A DNA stretch of 64,000 bases from Gnomoniopsis sp. IMI 355080 (GCA_027946555.1 JAPEVC010000157.1:23817-87816), one strand, 5' to 3'. Positions 22,181 to 33,856 are shown, counted from the stretch's first letter. Numbers and translations are program-made. Notes: a model not told the origin generated them from the sequence alone.

Positions 22181-23275
22181 ATGGCATCTTCCTGGGAGCT
22201 TCTCGATCCCGAGGAGGAGAACCTTCTCCACAAGTCACGCCTTTTCAGTATTGAAGAGAAGCCCTTTAAACGCATCACCAAGCGCCTCGCAACCATCAAC
22301 CAGCTTGCCAACAGCAAGATCCGCCAGAACGTGACCCCTCCGCCCGAGCAACCCCAACAGCAGGTCCCCAACAATGGCGAAGAGCTCGTCGAGAACCAAG
22401 AAACCGGTACATCGGTCCCCTCCACCGACTTCACCCAGCTCAAAGAAGACATTACACTCGATTTTGCTGCCTACGACTACACCATCGGCCGGCTGCAGTT
22501 TCTACTATCGGCCAACGAGGCTCAGCGTGCACGCTACGCTGCCGAGCGCGTCCAGATCCTTGAGACATGCGCGCGGGTACGCGACAGCACAGCGGCGCTG
22601 CGGGTGCAGCTTGCGGCAGCGCAGGAGACGCGCGCACGGAGGCAGGCGTGGGACGCGCAGGCGCGGGCGATCCTGGAGAACAAGGCCCTGCAGGAGCGGC
22701 CCAAGGCCATTGCAGGGATCGACAAATTGGAGGAGGAGTGTCGGCAGCTCGAGGCCGAGAGCGAGACGTACGCCGTCACCTGGCGCGAGCGCAAGGAGCA
22801 GTTCAGTCGGATCATGGACGAGAGTATGCGGTTGCGGCGGCTGATTCGCGATGAGAAGGAGGAGGTGGAGCGCAGAGAGGGCATGGATGAGGATGGCGGG
22901 GAGGGCAGTGGGGAGGGCGATGGGCACACGCCGAGGCCTGGTAGTGCTAGTGGTAATGCAACGCCGAGGCCGGACGGTGGTGTCGCGTCTGCTGTGCCAA
23001 AGAGCCTGGGCGGCGAGGACGGCAGCGGCACGCCGATGCGAGACAGTCCGGCTCCGAGCACGAACGAGGGAGGATTGAAGCCACCGCCCGACACGTCCGG
23101 CAACCGCTCACAGGCTGGAAGCCGGTCCGGTAGCAGAGACCCGTCGCCTGCCAGGTCTGCAGAGCCAGAGGGACAATCTCGGGAGGGTGAGGATGTTGAC
23201 ATGGGTGAGGAAGTCGCGTCGACACCACAGATCACGGTCGAGGCCCAGGCGGAGGATAAAATGGATATTTCGTAA
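22181..23275 (+). CDS. THOC7: THO complex subunit 7-like protein
   Basis: An intronless 364-aa protein. Residues 1-60 contain LHKSRLFSIEEKPFKRITKRLATINQLA, the typical start of fungal Tho7/Mft1-like proteins. Residues about 95-235 form an almost unbroken coiled coil (DFAAYDYTIGRLQFLLSANE, AALRVQLAAAQETRARRQAWD, IDKLEEECRQLEAESE, SRIMDESMRLRRLI). The remaining 130 residues are disordered, Gly/Ser/Pro-rich and acidic (RREGMDEDGGEGSGEG, TPRPGSASGNATPRP). THO couples transcription to mRNA export and limits R-loops; subunit 7 pairs with Thoc5 through its coiled coil in the family. The start is ATG 22181; earlier in-frame codons are not ATG. It is convergent with the cofactor A gene. Confidence 0.87.
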   Translation: MASSWELLDPEEENLLHKSRLFSIEEKPFKRITKRLATINQLANSKIRQNVTPPPEQPQQQVPNNGEELVENQETGTSVPSTDFTQLKEDITLDFAAYDYTIGRLQFLLSANEAQRARYAAERVQILETCARVRDSTAALRVQLAAAQETRARRQAWDAQARAILENKALQERPKAIAGIDKLEEECRQLEAESETYAVTWRERKEQFSRIMDESMRLRRLIRDEKEEVERREGMDEDGGEGSGEGDGHTPRPGSASGNATPRPDGGVASAVPKSLGGEDGSGTPMRDSPAPSTNEGGLKPPPDTSGNRSQAGSRSGSRDPSPARSAEPEGQSREGEDVDMGEEVASTPQITVEAQAEDKMDIS

Positions 23276-23704
23276 ATCACGATGTTCTTCGACCGGATGA
23301 TCAAAGCATCGACCACAGGCACGCATGCATGGATTAAATGGGCTGGCGAGTGTGAGATTTGTTCTAGATACCCCATAGCAATGAAGAAAAAAAAGGCCAG
23401 TGCAGTACGGAAAAGAACTTGTTAGGAGGCTCTTGTCTCGAATATTTCATCATCCGGCAACGGGCATCTTTAGCTGCGCCCTGTAGCAACCCTTGTGACA
23501 TTTCATGCGACGACGTGCATATTCGCACTGCCTCCCAGCATTCATACGCAGCAACCTCCATAACCTCGCACACAGCTCCACCCTGCCCCTTTCTCCAGAG
23601 CGCCGTGATCATGAACGAAGACGGCAGCTTTAAGCTTGATGAACCAATCGACAAGCTGCCGGGCCCTTCAGGCTGCAATCCTTGATACCGCCCGCCCGCT
23701 TGCC
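23276..23704. other. Intergenic region between convergent THO7-like and TBCA genes
   Basis: Shared 3' flank of 429 nt. The short plus-strand frame at 23419-23685 runs into the antisense side of TBCA and has no domain. Confidence 0.55.
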
Positions 23705-24167
23705 CTACTCCTCCCCAGCCTTGAGAGCCTCCTGGCCCTGCGTGAGCGTGTCCTTTGCCTTGGCCAGCTGTTCTGCGGAACCCTCGTCAGCCCCGCTCTC
23801 GGAAAGCGCAATTTGCTCCTCCAGCTTGGCGACAGCATCAGCGATGCGCTTGCGAAGAGGCTGGAAGACGGCTTTGGTCTCGTCCATGGCTTGTTTCTAT
23901 CGGAGGTGGGCGCAGGAGTCAGTGAGAAAAGACAAAGGTGGCGAGAAAGTTTTGAGTAGGTCGGAGGGAGGGGGGGGGCGACCAAACCTCCTGTTTCAAC
24001 ATGTACTCTGCGTTTTCGTCCAGGTCAGGGTTCTTGTTTGCAATGTCCTGCTCGAGCTTTGAGACACGGGTTTGCTGGTGGACGAGCTCTTTGTGGTACA
24101 TGGACTCCTCCTTGACGAGGCGCTGGACGGACGAGGTCGCGATTGCGAGTGGGCTTGGTGGAGGCAT
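23705..24167 (-). CDS. TBCA: Tubulin-binding cofactor A (Rbl2-like)
   Basis: Exons 23988-24167 and 23705-23896 join in phase 0 into 123 aa, a little longer than human TBCA and yeast Rbl2 (about 106-108 aa). The protein is a three-helix bundle by sequence: PLAIATSSVQRLVKEESMYHKELVHQQTRVSKLEQDI, then PDLDENAEYMLKQE-KQAMDETKAVFQPLRKRIADAVAKLEEQI, and a last helix rich in Ala/Glu. The YMLKQE-KQAMDETK join is the conserved core of the family, which supports the splice even though the donor is the weak GTTTGG and the 91-nt intron opens with a C homopolymer. The cofactor captures free beta-tubulin in the folding and dimer-assembly pathway (family knowledge). Confidence 0.88.
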
Positions 24168-25615
24168 GGTGGGTTGTGTGGGCTTGAGTGTGATGAGAAT
24201 GATGAGGTTTGATTAATGATGATGTTCTGCTTCTGCAGTGGTGGGGATGTCACTGTCGTTGATGTTGCTTAGATATATTACACTTGAGAGGCTGTTGATG
24301 TTGAACATGGACAAATGAGATGCATTAATGGTGGGGCTTTTATTGATATTGGTCGTAACTTTCGCGTTCGCACAGCATTGACGCGTTCGTTCACTCACGT
24401 ACCTGCCTTGGTACCCATTTGCCTACATACTCAATATTATTTTGAAAATGATCTGCTCAATTTGTTCCACAAGCCATGACAAAAATTGCACGCACAAGAT
24501 GCAAATAGGGAAATGTTGTATACTGCACCGCATTGTGAGTTTATACTAGATAGGTAACATCGGATGCCCGGGCGGAGCGGAACGTACAGTACTTGCAAAA
24601 GTTGGTCCGAAAGCCCGGGATTCTGGCAAGCGTTCGGCAGTGTTGCAGGCCTTTTTTCCCCACGTTCCATGTCGATCAGAAGCTGGGAACAGAAGAAAAG
24701 GGCCTGACCTTCACTCTCGCCTCGGCCTTCTCCAACTACACTACCTACCTAGTGAATCATAAACACACACGCACACACACACACACACACACACCTACGC
24801 CCCCTACACAACCATACCCTCCTCGGCACACATCCGATCCTTTTCTTAAAAACGCTATGACCAACTTTATCAAAAGTGGCGAGCTGCTTTCCTAACTTGT
24901 TCAAAGGCCCAGACTGCCTAGGCTCAAAAGCAATCCACGTGTGCGCCTGGCATTCTCCGCCTTTTCCATTTCACCTCCATAGCGGCTCATGACATACCCA
25001 CTTGCCTCATATGGGTTCCATCGACATGGGTGATGAATTATGCATTTTGCCGAGCTATACAAGGCGGTTTACGTCCCACATCACATTATCTACTATGATC
25101 ATGGAACTTATCAACTTCCTACACCTTGAAGTCAGTCAGTGTTCCAGCGTTTCGGACTCCTCACTTGTCCCGAGGTTTTATACTTGGGTATATATTGGAA
25201 AAAAGGGTCCTGCCATGTTCCAACTTTAGTTCCGTCCAAACATGAGGACGCTTCGTTTCACGTCTTGAGGCTAGGTTTTTCATCGACTTGCCTTTTTAAG
25301 ACGAATAACACTCTTGGTTTTTTTTCTTTTTGGTGATTTTCTTTTTAACGAGCTGCCCTTGTATCGACTAATTTCAGCCTCATCGCTTGCTACTCTTTCT
25401 TAGCCTGTGCTTTATGCTTCGAGCACTGTTCCATTATCCTACAGGAACGACTCGTTGTCGAAAGATCAGTATTCGGGCTTTTCGTGGTGATACTTCGAGG
25501 CGTCGAAATCTAGGGCACATAGGAGGACTTGGAACATCTGACCAACTCTTGTGGTGTCTCTCTCATCATCCTCATCATCATCATCAATAACGTGAACCAG
25601 CACATCATCCATACG
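24168..25615. other. Gene-free stretch of 1.45 kb upstream of the P450
   Basis: It carries the TBCA promoter at the left and the P450 promoter and leader at the right. A (CA)n microsatellite lies at 24763-24794 and a CATCATCATC repeat just before the P450 start (about 25563-25585). A T-rich tract lies at 25317-25346. No gene is supported. Confidence 0.55.
24763..24794. repeat. (CA)n microsatellite
   Basis: About sixteen CA units with one G interruption, in intergenic DNA directly after a CTACCTACCTAG motif. Confidence 0.85.
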
Positions 25616-27296
25616 ATGGGTCTCATAGAAGTCTTTGTGGAACAAGTGTCCCTACGCGGCACGCTCATCCTCGTCGTCGGCGCCTGGGCTGTCACAGTCA
25701 TCCTCAGCCGGCTACAAGAAAGCTACCACCTATCCAAAATTGGCGCCCGCGCCCTCAGAATACCGACATGGCTCCCCCTGGGCTTGGATATCGTCTATGG
25801 CGCCGTGCAGGCGACGATAAAGCACAAGAATCTAGAGAAATGGCTCGATTTCTTCTCGCTCGCAAAGGCCGACGCCAATGGCAACGGCGCCTACACGTGC
25901 GAGATGACCGTCATGGGCCGGAGGGCTGTCTTCACGTCCGACCCGGAGAACATCAAGGCCATCTTGGCGACGCAGTTTAATGATTTTGGAAAGGGCGAGA
26001 TCTTCCACAAGGAGTGGAGCGAGTTCCTGGGCGACAGCATCTTCACGACCGACGGCGCCATGTGGCATACCAGCCGCCAGCTGCTGAGGCCGCAGTTCAT
26101 CAAGGATCGGATCAGTGACTTGGATTGTTTTGAGGAGCACTTGCAGACGTTCTTCAAGGCCATGGCGAACGGCGGTGCGCTGAAAGGCGACGATCAGCAG
26201 GTCAATATGGCTGCTGTCAACGGACGAGTGTTGGATATCAGTGACCTCTTCTTCCGGTATACCCTCGACGTAGCCACAGACTTCCTCCTGGGCAAGAACG
26301 TCAATTCTCTTTGGTAAGGTTTCTCATTCCTTGAACACATACATTTCCTTGGCTAATCGAATCATCAGCAACCCGGAGCAAGAATTCGCGCACGCTTTCA
26401 ACGAGGTCCAGCGAATTCAGAACATCGTCACCCGCGCAGGGCCTCTCTTCTCCAAACTAATGAACAAGACCCACTTCCGGGCCTGCCTCGCCACCATGGA
26501 TGATTTCGTCTACCAATACGTCCAGCAAGCCCTCGCCCTCCCCCCCGACGAGCTCGAGTCCAAAGCCAAAGGCTCCGCCGGCTACACCTTCCTACACGCC
26601 CTCGCCGCCTACACGCGCGACCCCAAAGTCTTGCGCGACCAGCTCGTCGCCGTCCTCCTCGCCGGGCGCGACACCACCGCCTCCACCTTGTCGTGGTGCA
26701 TCTACGAGCTCGCCCGCCATCCGGCCGTCGTCGCCAAGCTGCGCGCCCAGATCCTCCAGGTCGTGGGACCCGACCGCACCCCGACGTACGACGACCTCAA
26801 GAGCATGCGCTATCTGCACCACGTCCTCAACGAGACCTTGCGCCTCTATCCCGTCGTGCCTTTTAATGTGCGCTTCTCGCTCCGCAACACCACACTGCCG
26901 CGCGGCGGCGGACCAGACGGCAGCCTGCCCGTTGCTATCCTCAAGGACACGCCCATGGGCTACTCCACCCTCATCATGCAGCGCCGCGAGGACCTGTACC
27001 CGCCGCCGTCGGCGACTTTTGCGCCTGTCCTCGAGTTTAGCCCGGAGCGGTGGGACACCTGGCAGCCGAAGCCGTGGCAGTATGTCCCATTTAATGGGGG
27101 CCCGCGCATCTGCATCGGGCAGCAGTTTGCGCTGACCGAGATGGGTTATGTGTTGACGCGCATGTTTCAGCGGTTTGATCGGGTGGAAAGCTTCATGGCG
27201 GCCAAGGACGGCGGCAACCCTTTGTTGAAGGCTGAGATTGTGTTGCAGCCCGGGGATGGCGTGGAGGTAGCGTTCTGGGAAGCAAAGAAGGAATGA
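25616..27296 (+). CDS. Cytochrome P450, CYP52-like (fatty acid/alkane hydroxylase type)
   Basis: Exons 25616-26313 and 26369-27296 (GTAAGG...TCATCAG) join as LLGKNVNSL-CNPEQEF into 541 aa. The N-terminal anchor is GTLILVVGAWAVTVILSRL. The I-helix oxygen-binding motif is AGRDTTAS (331-338), the K-helix ExxR is ETLR (388-391), and the heme loop is FNGGPRICIG with the thiolate Cys at 481. The NDFGKGEIFHKEW, DSIFTTDGAMWHTSRQLLRPQF and NETLRLYPVVPFNVR segments are typical of CYP52-class enzymes, which omega-hydroxylate alkanes and fatty acids at the ER. The substrate is inferred from the class only; a secondary-metabolite role is possible. The gene is convergent with a large zinc-finger regulator, 406 nt apart. 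GC at third positions is clearly high in exon 2. Confidence 0.93.
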
Positions 27297-27702
27297 CAAG
27301 CGGGTCTTGGGTCGCCAGATACGGGAACTTTGACATGAATTACGAACGCAATGAATGGACATGGGACTGAACTGGACCAGAGAGAGATAGCCCCCTAAGC
27401 CTGAATCTAAGCGAAGAGATAGAGCGCAAATGTGAACAAAAATCGCACATCTGTAAAGGTACTGCTTTTGATTTGTAATTACCAACATAGCGAGTGCATC
27501 GCAGACTTGCGCAGCGTCGCCAGTTTCGTTAGCAACAGGCGGCACGGATCAAGATTGTCCTCCCAGCCTATCCATCAGCGCCTTACGCGACAGGCTCGTT
27601 GCAAAAGCAAAATAAACCAGAGGTAAATGCATGGGCTAGTTATTCGCCCGATTCTATAATCATCTTGTAGAATTCAAGGTCTTGAGGTGACACGCCGTTT
27701 TC
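27297..27702. other. Intergenic region between convergent P450 and zinc-finger regulator
   Basis: A shared 3' flank of 406 nt with no gene. Confidence 0.6.
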
Positions 27703-30700
27703 CTAGCCACGCCCCACAAGCCCAGCTGCGTTGCCCAATTGCTTGACTAAGTGGCACAGGTTCTCGACGATGGGTGCTGTATGTCCCTCCAGGAAATTTG
27801 CCCGGAAGATATCCTCTACCACATGCATACACGTGCCCGGCTCCTCGACAAAGCTGGTCGTGAAAGTGCCACCATTGCCACTATTCGACGAGCCAGTCGC
27901 GCCCTGCCGCCCCGCTGCTTTCTTGATTCTCATGATGGCAGGCCGCCCGGTGCCATATTCGATGAATTGGCGCACCTGGGCCTGCATCTGCGACGAATCA
28001 TGCATATCCAGATAGATCACTTCGTCATTTTGATTGAAAGTGTTGGCTAAGGAACCGTTCTGCTTCAGGGTCCAAGTCATGATGCCCCAAGTCCATAGGG
28101 CCAACGCGGCGTGATGCACGGCCACAGCATAGAAGTCCTTGAGATGGCCTATTGGGAACTCTCTGGCCCAGCGTAGGATCTGGCCGGCGTGCCAAATAGC
28201 CCGCTTCGACTCGGCGTCCTGGGCCCAGCGCTGCAGTGCGGGCACAATCCTCTTGGCTTGTTCGTCGCCCTGCTTTCCAGCAAATAGCTCAAGGTTCTCC
28301 AGAGAGACGTGCAGATTCATGAGAAGCAGATTCAGTAGCACATTCTCTTGGGCGGAGAATGTCTGCTGCAAGGTATTCTGCTGTAATTGTTCCAGGGTTG
28401 TCACAAGCACCTCCCGGCGGGAATCTAAGAGCAAATTCGGATTGCTACCCATAGTGTGCGAGTAGGTTGTCCAACGGAATACGGCGGCCATTTGGTGCCA
28501 TTCTCGTATCATTGCTGAGAAGCCATGTAACAAGATTGATATGGTATATTGCAAGTCGACGCGATGATGTTCATTTGCCAACACCCTAATGTCACGAAGA
28601 AGGTCCCCGAGCGAGGGTGGTTGCGTAGGGGGTTGATTCTGAGGGTTGGAATTTCGCTCCAGATAGAGCACCTTCCACTCCTGTGCTGTCCTTGCGAACC
28701 AGAGCTCGCGCGACTCGGGTATTGGGAGGGTCATCTCTGCGTATGACATGTGAGGATTGCTCAAGGAGGTCATGGATATTTGAGCATCGCGGATGTATAA
28801 ATGGAAGATCAGTCTGCACCATGTTAGTTTTGTGGTCTCTCTTGGGTGGACACCAGGTGAGACTTACCTCTTCCAGGATTCCTGCTCAATCCAACGCTTC
28901 CACTTTCCTTCCAAAACAGTACCCTCATCGGCAGGGTCGACATAAATTGGTGGGTAATTTAACGCCTGAAATCTACCTCTGCCTCTGGTCATGGCGACAG
29001 GGATGTTCAAATCTGTGGACGCCAATCAGATCCAAACCTAGGATCATACTTGGGGGCAGAGACTTACGGCACTCAGCTATTTCCATGCGCCTTCGGTTGC
29101 CACTCCACAGACCAATGTCATGATTCAATACGAGGGCCTGGACTAGGCTCCCATCCTGTATCCTTGTGTTGTTATCTTCGAACTATAAGCAAGTTAGTCT
29201 GGTTCATTTGCATACCGTCATCCTCATGAGAAAACGCACTTTGTTGGGTATGGCGACACCTGTTATATGATCAGCGACCGAGAACTCTAAGACCGCGTCT
29301 TCATGATGAGGAATAACTTACGGACTGCCTCTTGCAAAGCATATCCAAACTTCCGGAGGGCCTTGACCGGCGTGAGGATAGCACCCGCTGCTGCTGCCAT
29401 TCCAAGCCACTCCGGACACTGCGCGTTCATCGAGAAGGAGCCAAAATGCACATATTCAGATACCTGGCACATATGCCACGCCAGGAACACGTGCATCAAC
29501 GAATCCATTACCTCAGTGGAGGGGAATGATGATGCTACCCGACTGAGGATAGCGTTGTTCGAACATGTTGACAAGACAATGGCCAGGATCTTGTCCCGAG
29601 CTGAGGAGTCCAAGGTGTCTTGAACAACCTTATCTGCTGGTCGTAGGTGAGAGCTAGGGATGTCACCCAATGGCAAGTTGCTCTTGTGAACGTTGATGTT
29701 GTCCTTGGTCCCATCTGGGGTGAACCTCCATGGTGAGTCTGACCATATCGAGACCAGCCGTTTGCGCATGTGTGACATGTCTGCTGTTTCTTCGGGCTGG
29801 GCGGGAACGTATGATGCCAGATTGGGATCGGTGGCAAGCATGTCCTGGAAGTTTCCAAGATTCCATTGATCGAGCATACCGTAGTCCATTTCGTTCATGT
29901 CCAAGTTGGCGTCATCGCAGAAGTCTAGCACGGAGATGCCCTGTGCGACGTTCATCCTAGAGGGGTCCATCTGTTGGTGATGATGTTGTTGGTGTTGTTG
30001 TTGGTGGTGTTGCTGCTGTTGTTGATCATAAAGAACTCTTTGCAGGAAATCTCCGAAAGGTTGCCCATATTGGTAAATGTCTTGATGGTCCATCATCAGC
30101 TGATGGTTCGATGTATATCATCCATGCGGTAGTGCGCAAAACGACTCCACATAGTAGTATGGGTGTGATCAACGGAGCAGCCGGTTGGTCACTTTGAGCT
30201 CACTTGAGGTGACAAAAAAGGAAAGGAACGTTGTTTTATGAAAGCTCAAACATGGGATGACAGAAAGGATTAACGTTGGTGACAGGGAGGAGACTGGGTC
30301 CACTTGGCAAGAGCGTATGGAAGAATGCAAAAGGAAGGACTAGACGAGGGGTTCTTGCATGGCAAAGACTGTTTCGACTGATGAATGGTGAAAAAGGAGA
30401 CTCACTTTGATCTATCATGGTCTCAGGTGTCGGTAATTGCGCCGCTTCATTGTTTCCCTGGGCGTGGTTGACCATGACAGGGGGACTATCTGTCGACTGG
30501 GTACCATAGACTGGATTCGTCATCGTAGGCGCGGCAGGGGTGGACAGCCCGGACATAGGAACAGATTGGCTGCTCTGCGACTGCCCAGCAACGATAGTGT
30601 CCGCGGCCAAATTGTGGGACAGAGGGCCCATCGGAGACGGAGCGACAAGAGCAGTAGACGAAGGCGCCATACTGGAGTGGGCCTGCGCAGATAGGTGCAA

Positions 30701-31490
30701 TAGATGCATCGCTGCAGCGGATCCGGCCTCGGAACTCGCGTACTCGCAGTGCAAGTTGCGATTGCGGCATCTTGTGCATGGCTTGAGCTCCTCGCACTTC
30801 ACGCGAGCTTTAGCACAGGCCTGACAAGCGTGGGCAACACGGCCGGCGCCCGGTGACGAGTTGATACGTCGCCTCTTGGTGCCATTGGCGTCGTCGTCGT
30901 GGTTGGTGCGGTGTCTTTTGAGGAGATCAGCACGCCCAAACGCCTTGCTACAGACCTGTCCCACAGCGTTAGTGATTACGCATACCCTCAATGGTAGGAT
31001 TATGATGGCTTGGATTGGTCGCCCGAGAACTCACATCGCAGACAAAGCGCTTTCCCAGGGTATGCGTGGCGATATGCCTTTGGAGATGCTCCGGTCGTGA
31101 GTATCTCTTCAGACAGTCGGCACACTGGTAAAGGCTGGTATTGTTAGCATGGCTCTTGGGCACAGCAGAGCCCGAGGCTGAGCCTGGTGTATGTTGGGCG
31201 GTGGGTGAAGCTGCAGGAGTGGCGAGAGCATTGGACGTATTCGAGGCCGCTGGTGATGCTGTGGACGGAGGAGGGGGATATGTAAAGCCAGTGGAGACCG
31301 GAGCCAAGCCGGAGGAGAAATTGCCAGCACTAGGAGACTGTCCGGGTTGTGGCGGCTGATGGTGCTGGTACTCTTGCTGGTGGTGATGTTGTTGTTGATG
31401 TTGTTGTTGTTGTTGCGGTTGATGTGGTGGGTGTGAAGGATTAGCAGCCGAGTCGGCGTGAAGGAGGTGAGATAGTGGGGGGTTGGCCAT
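27703..31490 (-). CDS. Transcription factor with two C2H2 fingers plus a Zn2Cys6 cluster
   Basis: Seven exons (31035-31490, 30406-30955, 29322-30080, 29240-29259, 29068-29182, 28868-29012, 27703-28813) join in phase into 1051 aa. Residues 1-115 are Gln/His/Pro/Ala-rich. C2H2 finger 1 is C123-C126-H139-H143. Finger 2 is C151-C154-H167-H171 and is completed only by the exon 1/2 splice. A basic KRRRI linker leads to a Zn2Cys6 binuclear cluster (C196, C199, C206, C212, C215, C222; spacing 2-6-5-2-6). A second Gln/His run (about 29978-30024) precedes a C-terminal half that resembles the fungal-specific transcription-factor domain (LPLGDIPSSHL, FHLYIRDAQISM, LPIPESRELWFARTAQEW). Such dual-type proteins are fungal regulators; the targets are unknown. 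The neighbouring P450 is one candidate. Confidence 0.88.
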
Positions 31491-32701
31491 GATGTCTGTC
31501 GAAGACAGCTGCAGATGTTCTCGTCCTTCTGGCCCTTGCTGTGTGGCCTGCCCTGTGCCGTGTGCCGTGTCTTCCGAGCTTTGGAGGCTCTCGCAGATTT
31601 CTCAGCTTAGCTCAGCTCCCAGCTCGCCCTGTAAGGCGCGCCCCAAGTTGGCTGTTTAGGACCTGGGGGGGGGCCTATCGATCGGCAGCGGGCCGAGCCC
31701 TGGCAAAAAGGGTGTCTCTCCCGGATGACAGCGTGCCGCTTGCCGTGCCTATGGCAGTCAAGAACAAGGCTGACAGACAGAACAAATGCGGAGAGTACCA
31801 ATTGAGAGAGGTTCTGTGCTGAGTACGTGGTGAGGTGCGCCGGAGTGTGGGAGAGCGCGGGAAGGCAAAATAGGTCGGGATGGGGACTGATGCGGGACGA
31901 GGGAGGGATAAAAGACCCGTCAAAATGGACACCAGAGCCAGAGGGTGGGAGGGAAAACAAGGTAAAATAAAAGAGTCTCAGGGTTTGGAAAGGGAAACAG
32001 CAAGCCTCCATCCCCCTAGGTATAGGTCGTAGTAGTAGCCACCAAACAGCTAGGTACGTACTGCGCACACACCTTTACTACCTACGTACTATGGAAGCTT
32101 GGGTACTTAGGGGACTTATGGGACATCGCCTACTTGGGACGGTTCTTTTCCCCAGATAAGCATACTCGTAAGCTCCCGGCGCGGCGCCTTGACTGGGAAG
32201 TTCCTTAGCATCCCAGCACCCCAGTGCATCTCTGGCTGGGGCTTGACTTGTCTTTGGCATGGGACACTGATTCAAGCCAAAACATTAAAAGCCAAAGTGC
32301 GGTTGAGCATTCAAATGCACCCAATCTTTCTTTGCCCTTCTGAGGCTGTCCAAGACCGAATACAACCCATTATTACTGGGAACAAATACCGATGAACGCA
32401 AGGCGATTGGATTGGCACCTGAAAACAGCTTTAGTTCCCGGGCGCCGACCATGTCCATTGTGGAAAGGCGCCATGGAACAATAAGTATCGAACCAGCTTT
32501 ACCAGGTTGACGCCTCCACGGTGGGACCGACGCCTTGAACGCCGGACGCAAGCCAGGTCACCCATTCGCCGTCAAATGACGGTCACCCTGCCATACTAAG
32601 TACCAAGGGGGCTCTTGCTCGTTCGCATATGATGTGCATATTGCCACAAGGTGATTACAGTATATACATACTGCATAGTACTGCCATTGGTATAGTGAAA
32701 G

Positions 32702-32745
32702 AGTACCTAGGTACCTAGGCACCTAGGCACCTGCCTACTAGGCAT
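32702..32745. repeat. ACCTAGGT/ACCTAGGC tandem
   Basis: Three CCTAGG palindromes in tandem (TACCTAGGTACCTAGGCACC and on) followed by CTGCCTACTAGGCA. This is the longest of the intergenic CCTAGG/TACCTA clusters in the window. Confidence 0.65.
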
Positions 32746-33411
32746 ATGCAAGGTAACAAGCGACCTGCAAATTCTGCCCTTTCCGCTTTGAGATTCGCTT
32801 CTGTAGCATACCAACCTGAACAAAATCTACATATCATATGTGTCTCTGACGCCATTTTCTTGAGAATCTGTTTTTACCTACAAAGTATAGTGTTTACCGG
32901 TCACGCAAGTCATTCCACAGGGTTCCATGCATTTATTATCATAGTACCCCTGGCTTCACTTAAGGTTGTCAAGGACAGGCCCTGCACAGCACTGAGACAT
33001 GAGATTTTCTGAGATTTTTCTTTTTTTAACAGTCTTGGAGATTCAGGGATCTATGGGAACAGAAAACAGGATGACTGCAAAAATAGATCGCAATACATTA
33101 CTACAATGTACAGAGTAAAAGAACCTGCCAAATGCTTAAACTCTCCGTAAATCCAAGAAATTTCCGGCGCAGCATTGCGCTGCCAAGGCCTTGAGAAAGG
33201 GGGAGCGATGGCAATGAAACCCACTGAGCGTGGATGTTTAGTTTTTCAATAGCCGCGTTCCTGGCAGTGCTGGCAGTGCTCGCTTAGGTAGTCCTGTACA
33301 GACCTATGGCAGTACATAGTACTGCTAGATACAGTTACACACCTAGGTTGGAGTGCATAGTATGTTAAGTTTTTTGAAGGGACGCGCCAGCTTTCCATCC
33401 AGGAGGGGATC

Positions 33412-33430
33412 CCGCGTCAAGCTGACGCGG
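33412..33430. repeat. Perfect palindrome CCGCGTCA-AGC-TGACGCGG
   Basis: Two 8-bp arms with a 3-bp centre. Each arm contains TGACGC, close to a half of a bZIP/CRE-type site. It lies in a GC-rich island of an otherwise gene-free stretch, 2.6 kb upstream of the MFS gene; regulatory use is only a guess. Confidence 0.6.
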
Positions 33431-33832
33431 CTTCATTTGCTTGGAATGAATCGTCCACCCGCCCATGGTGAGGCCCTCGCACAACTGGCAGGGCCGCACC
33501 ACGCCCTTACACGCCCGCGTCTGGGTCCACCGAGTCCCACCGACCAACTCTCGAGGGCCGGAGCTTTTGCCTCAAGCGAGATAACACGGCCGACCCAGAC
33601 CGGGTACCGTGTTTTGACGTCGCATGGCGAGGCGTCTGGGTCTCCAGATCGTTTCAACCACCCCCGACTTTTCTTTCGCGGCAGCTTCCCGCAACCCAGT
33701 CACCGTGGACCACTGAGGGCTGTCCGCCAGTGTCCATTTGTCTCCACCGCCTAGCGCTAAAGATCGAGACGACCCGCCGCGATCTGCAAGTTTGTGGAGT
33801 TGAATTAACCTTGCAGATGGATGTGGGCCCCT

Positions 33833-33856
33833 CCCAGGCCTGCCAGGCCTGCCAGG
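33833..33856. repeat. Short tandem of CCAGGCCTG units
   Basis: About two and a half copies of the 9-mer CCAGGCCTG. It is internally palindromic (AGGCCT). No function is apparent. Confidence 0.6.

Noticed and set aside
22505..23376. Long minus-strand frames (140 and 280 codons) in the THO7-like gene
   Set aside because: Shadow frames created by the GC-rich, glutamate/alanine coding sequence on the plus strand.
26592..27545. 317-codon minus-strand frame over P450 exon 2
   Set aside because: Antisense shadow from high GC at third positions; the plus strand holds all P450 motifs.
33353..33754. 133-codon plus-strand open frame
   Set aside because: GC-rich low-information composition, no domain, no splice partner, begins within repeat-like DNA.
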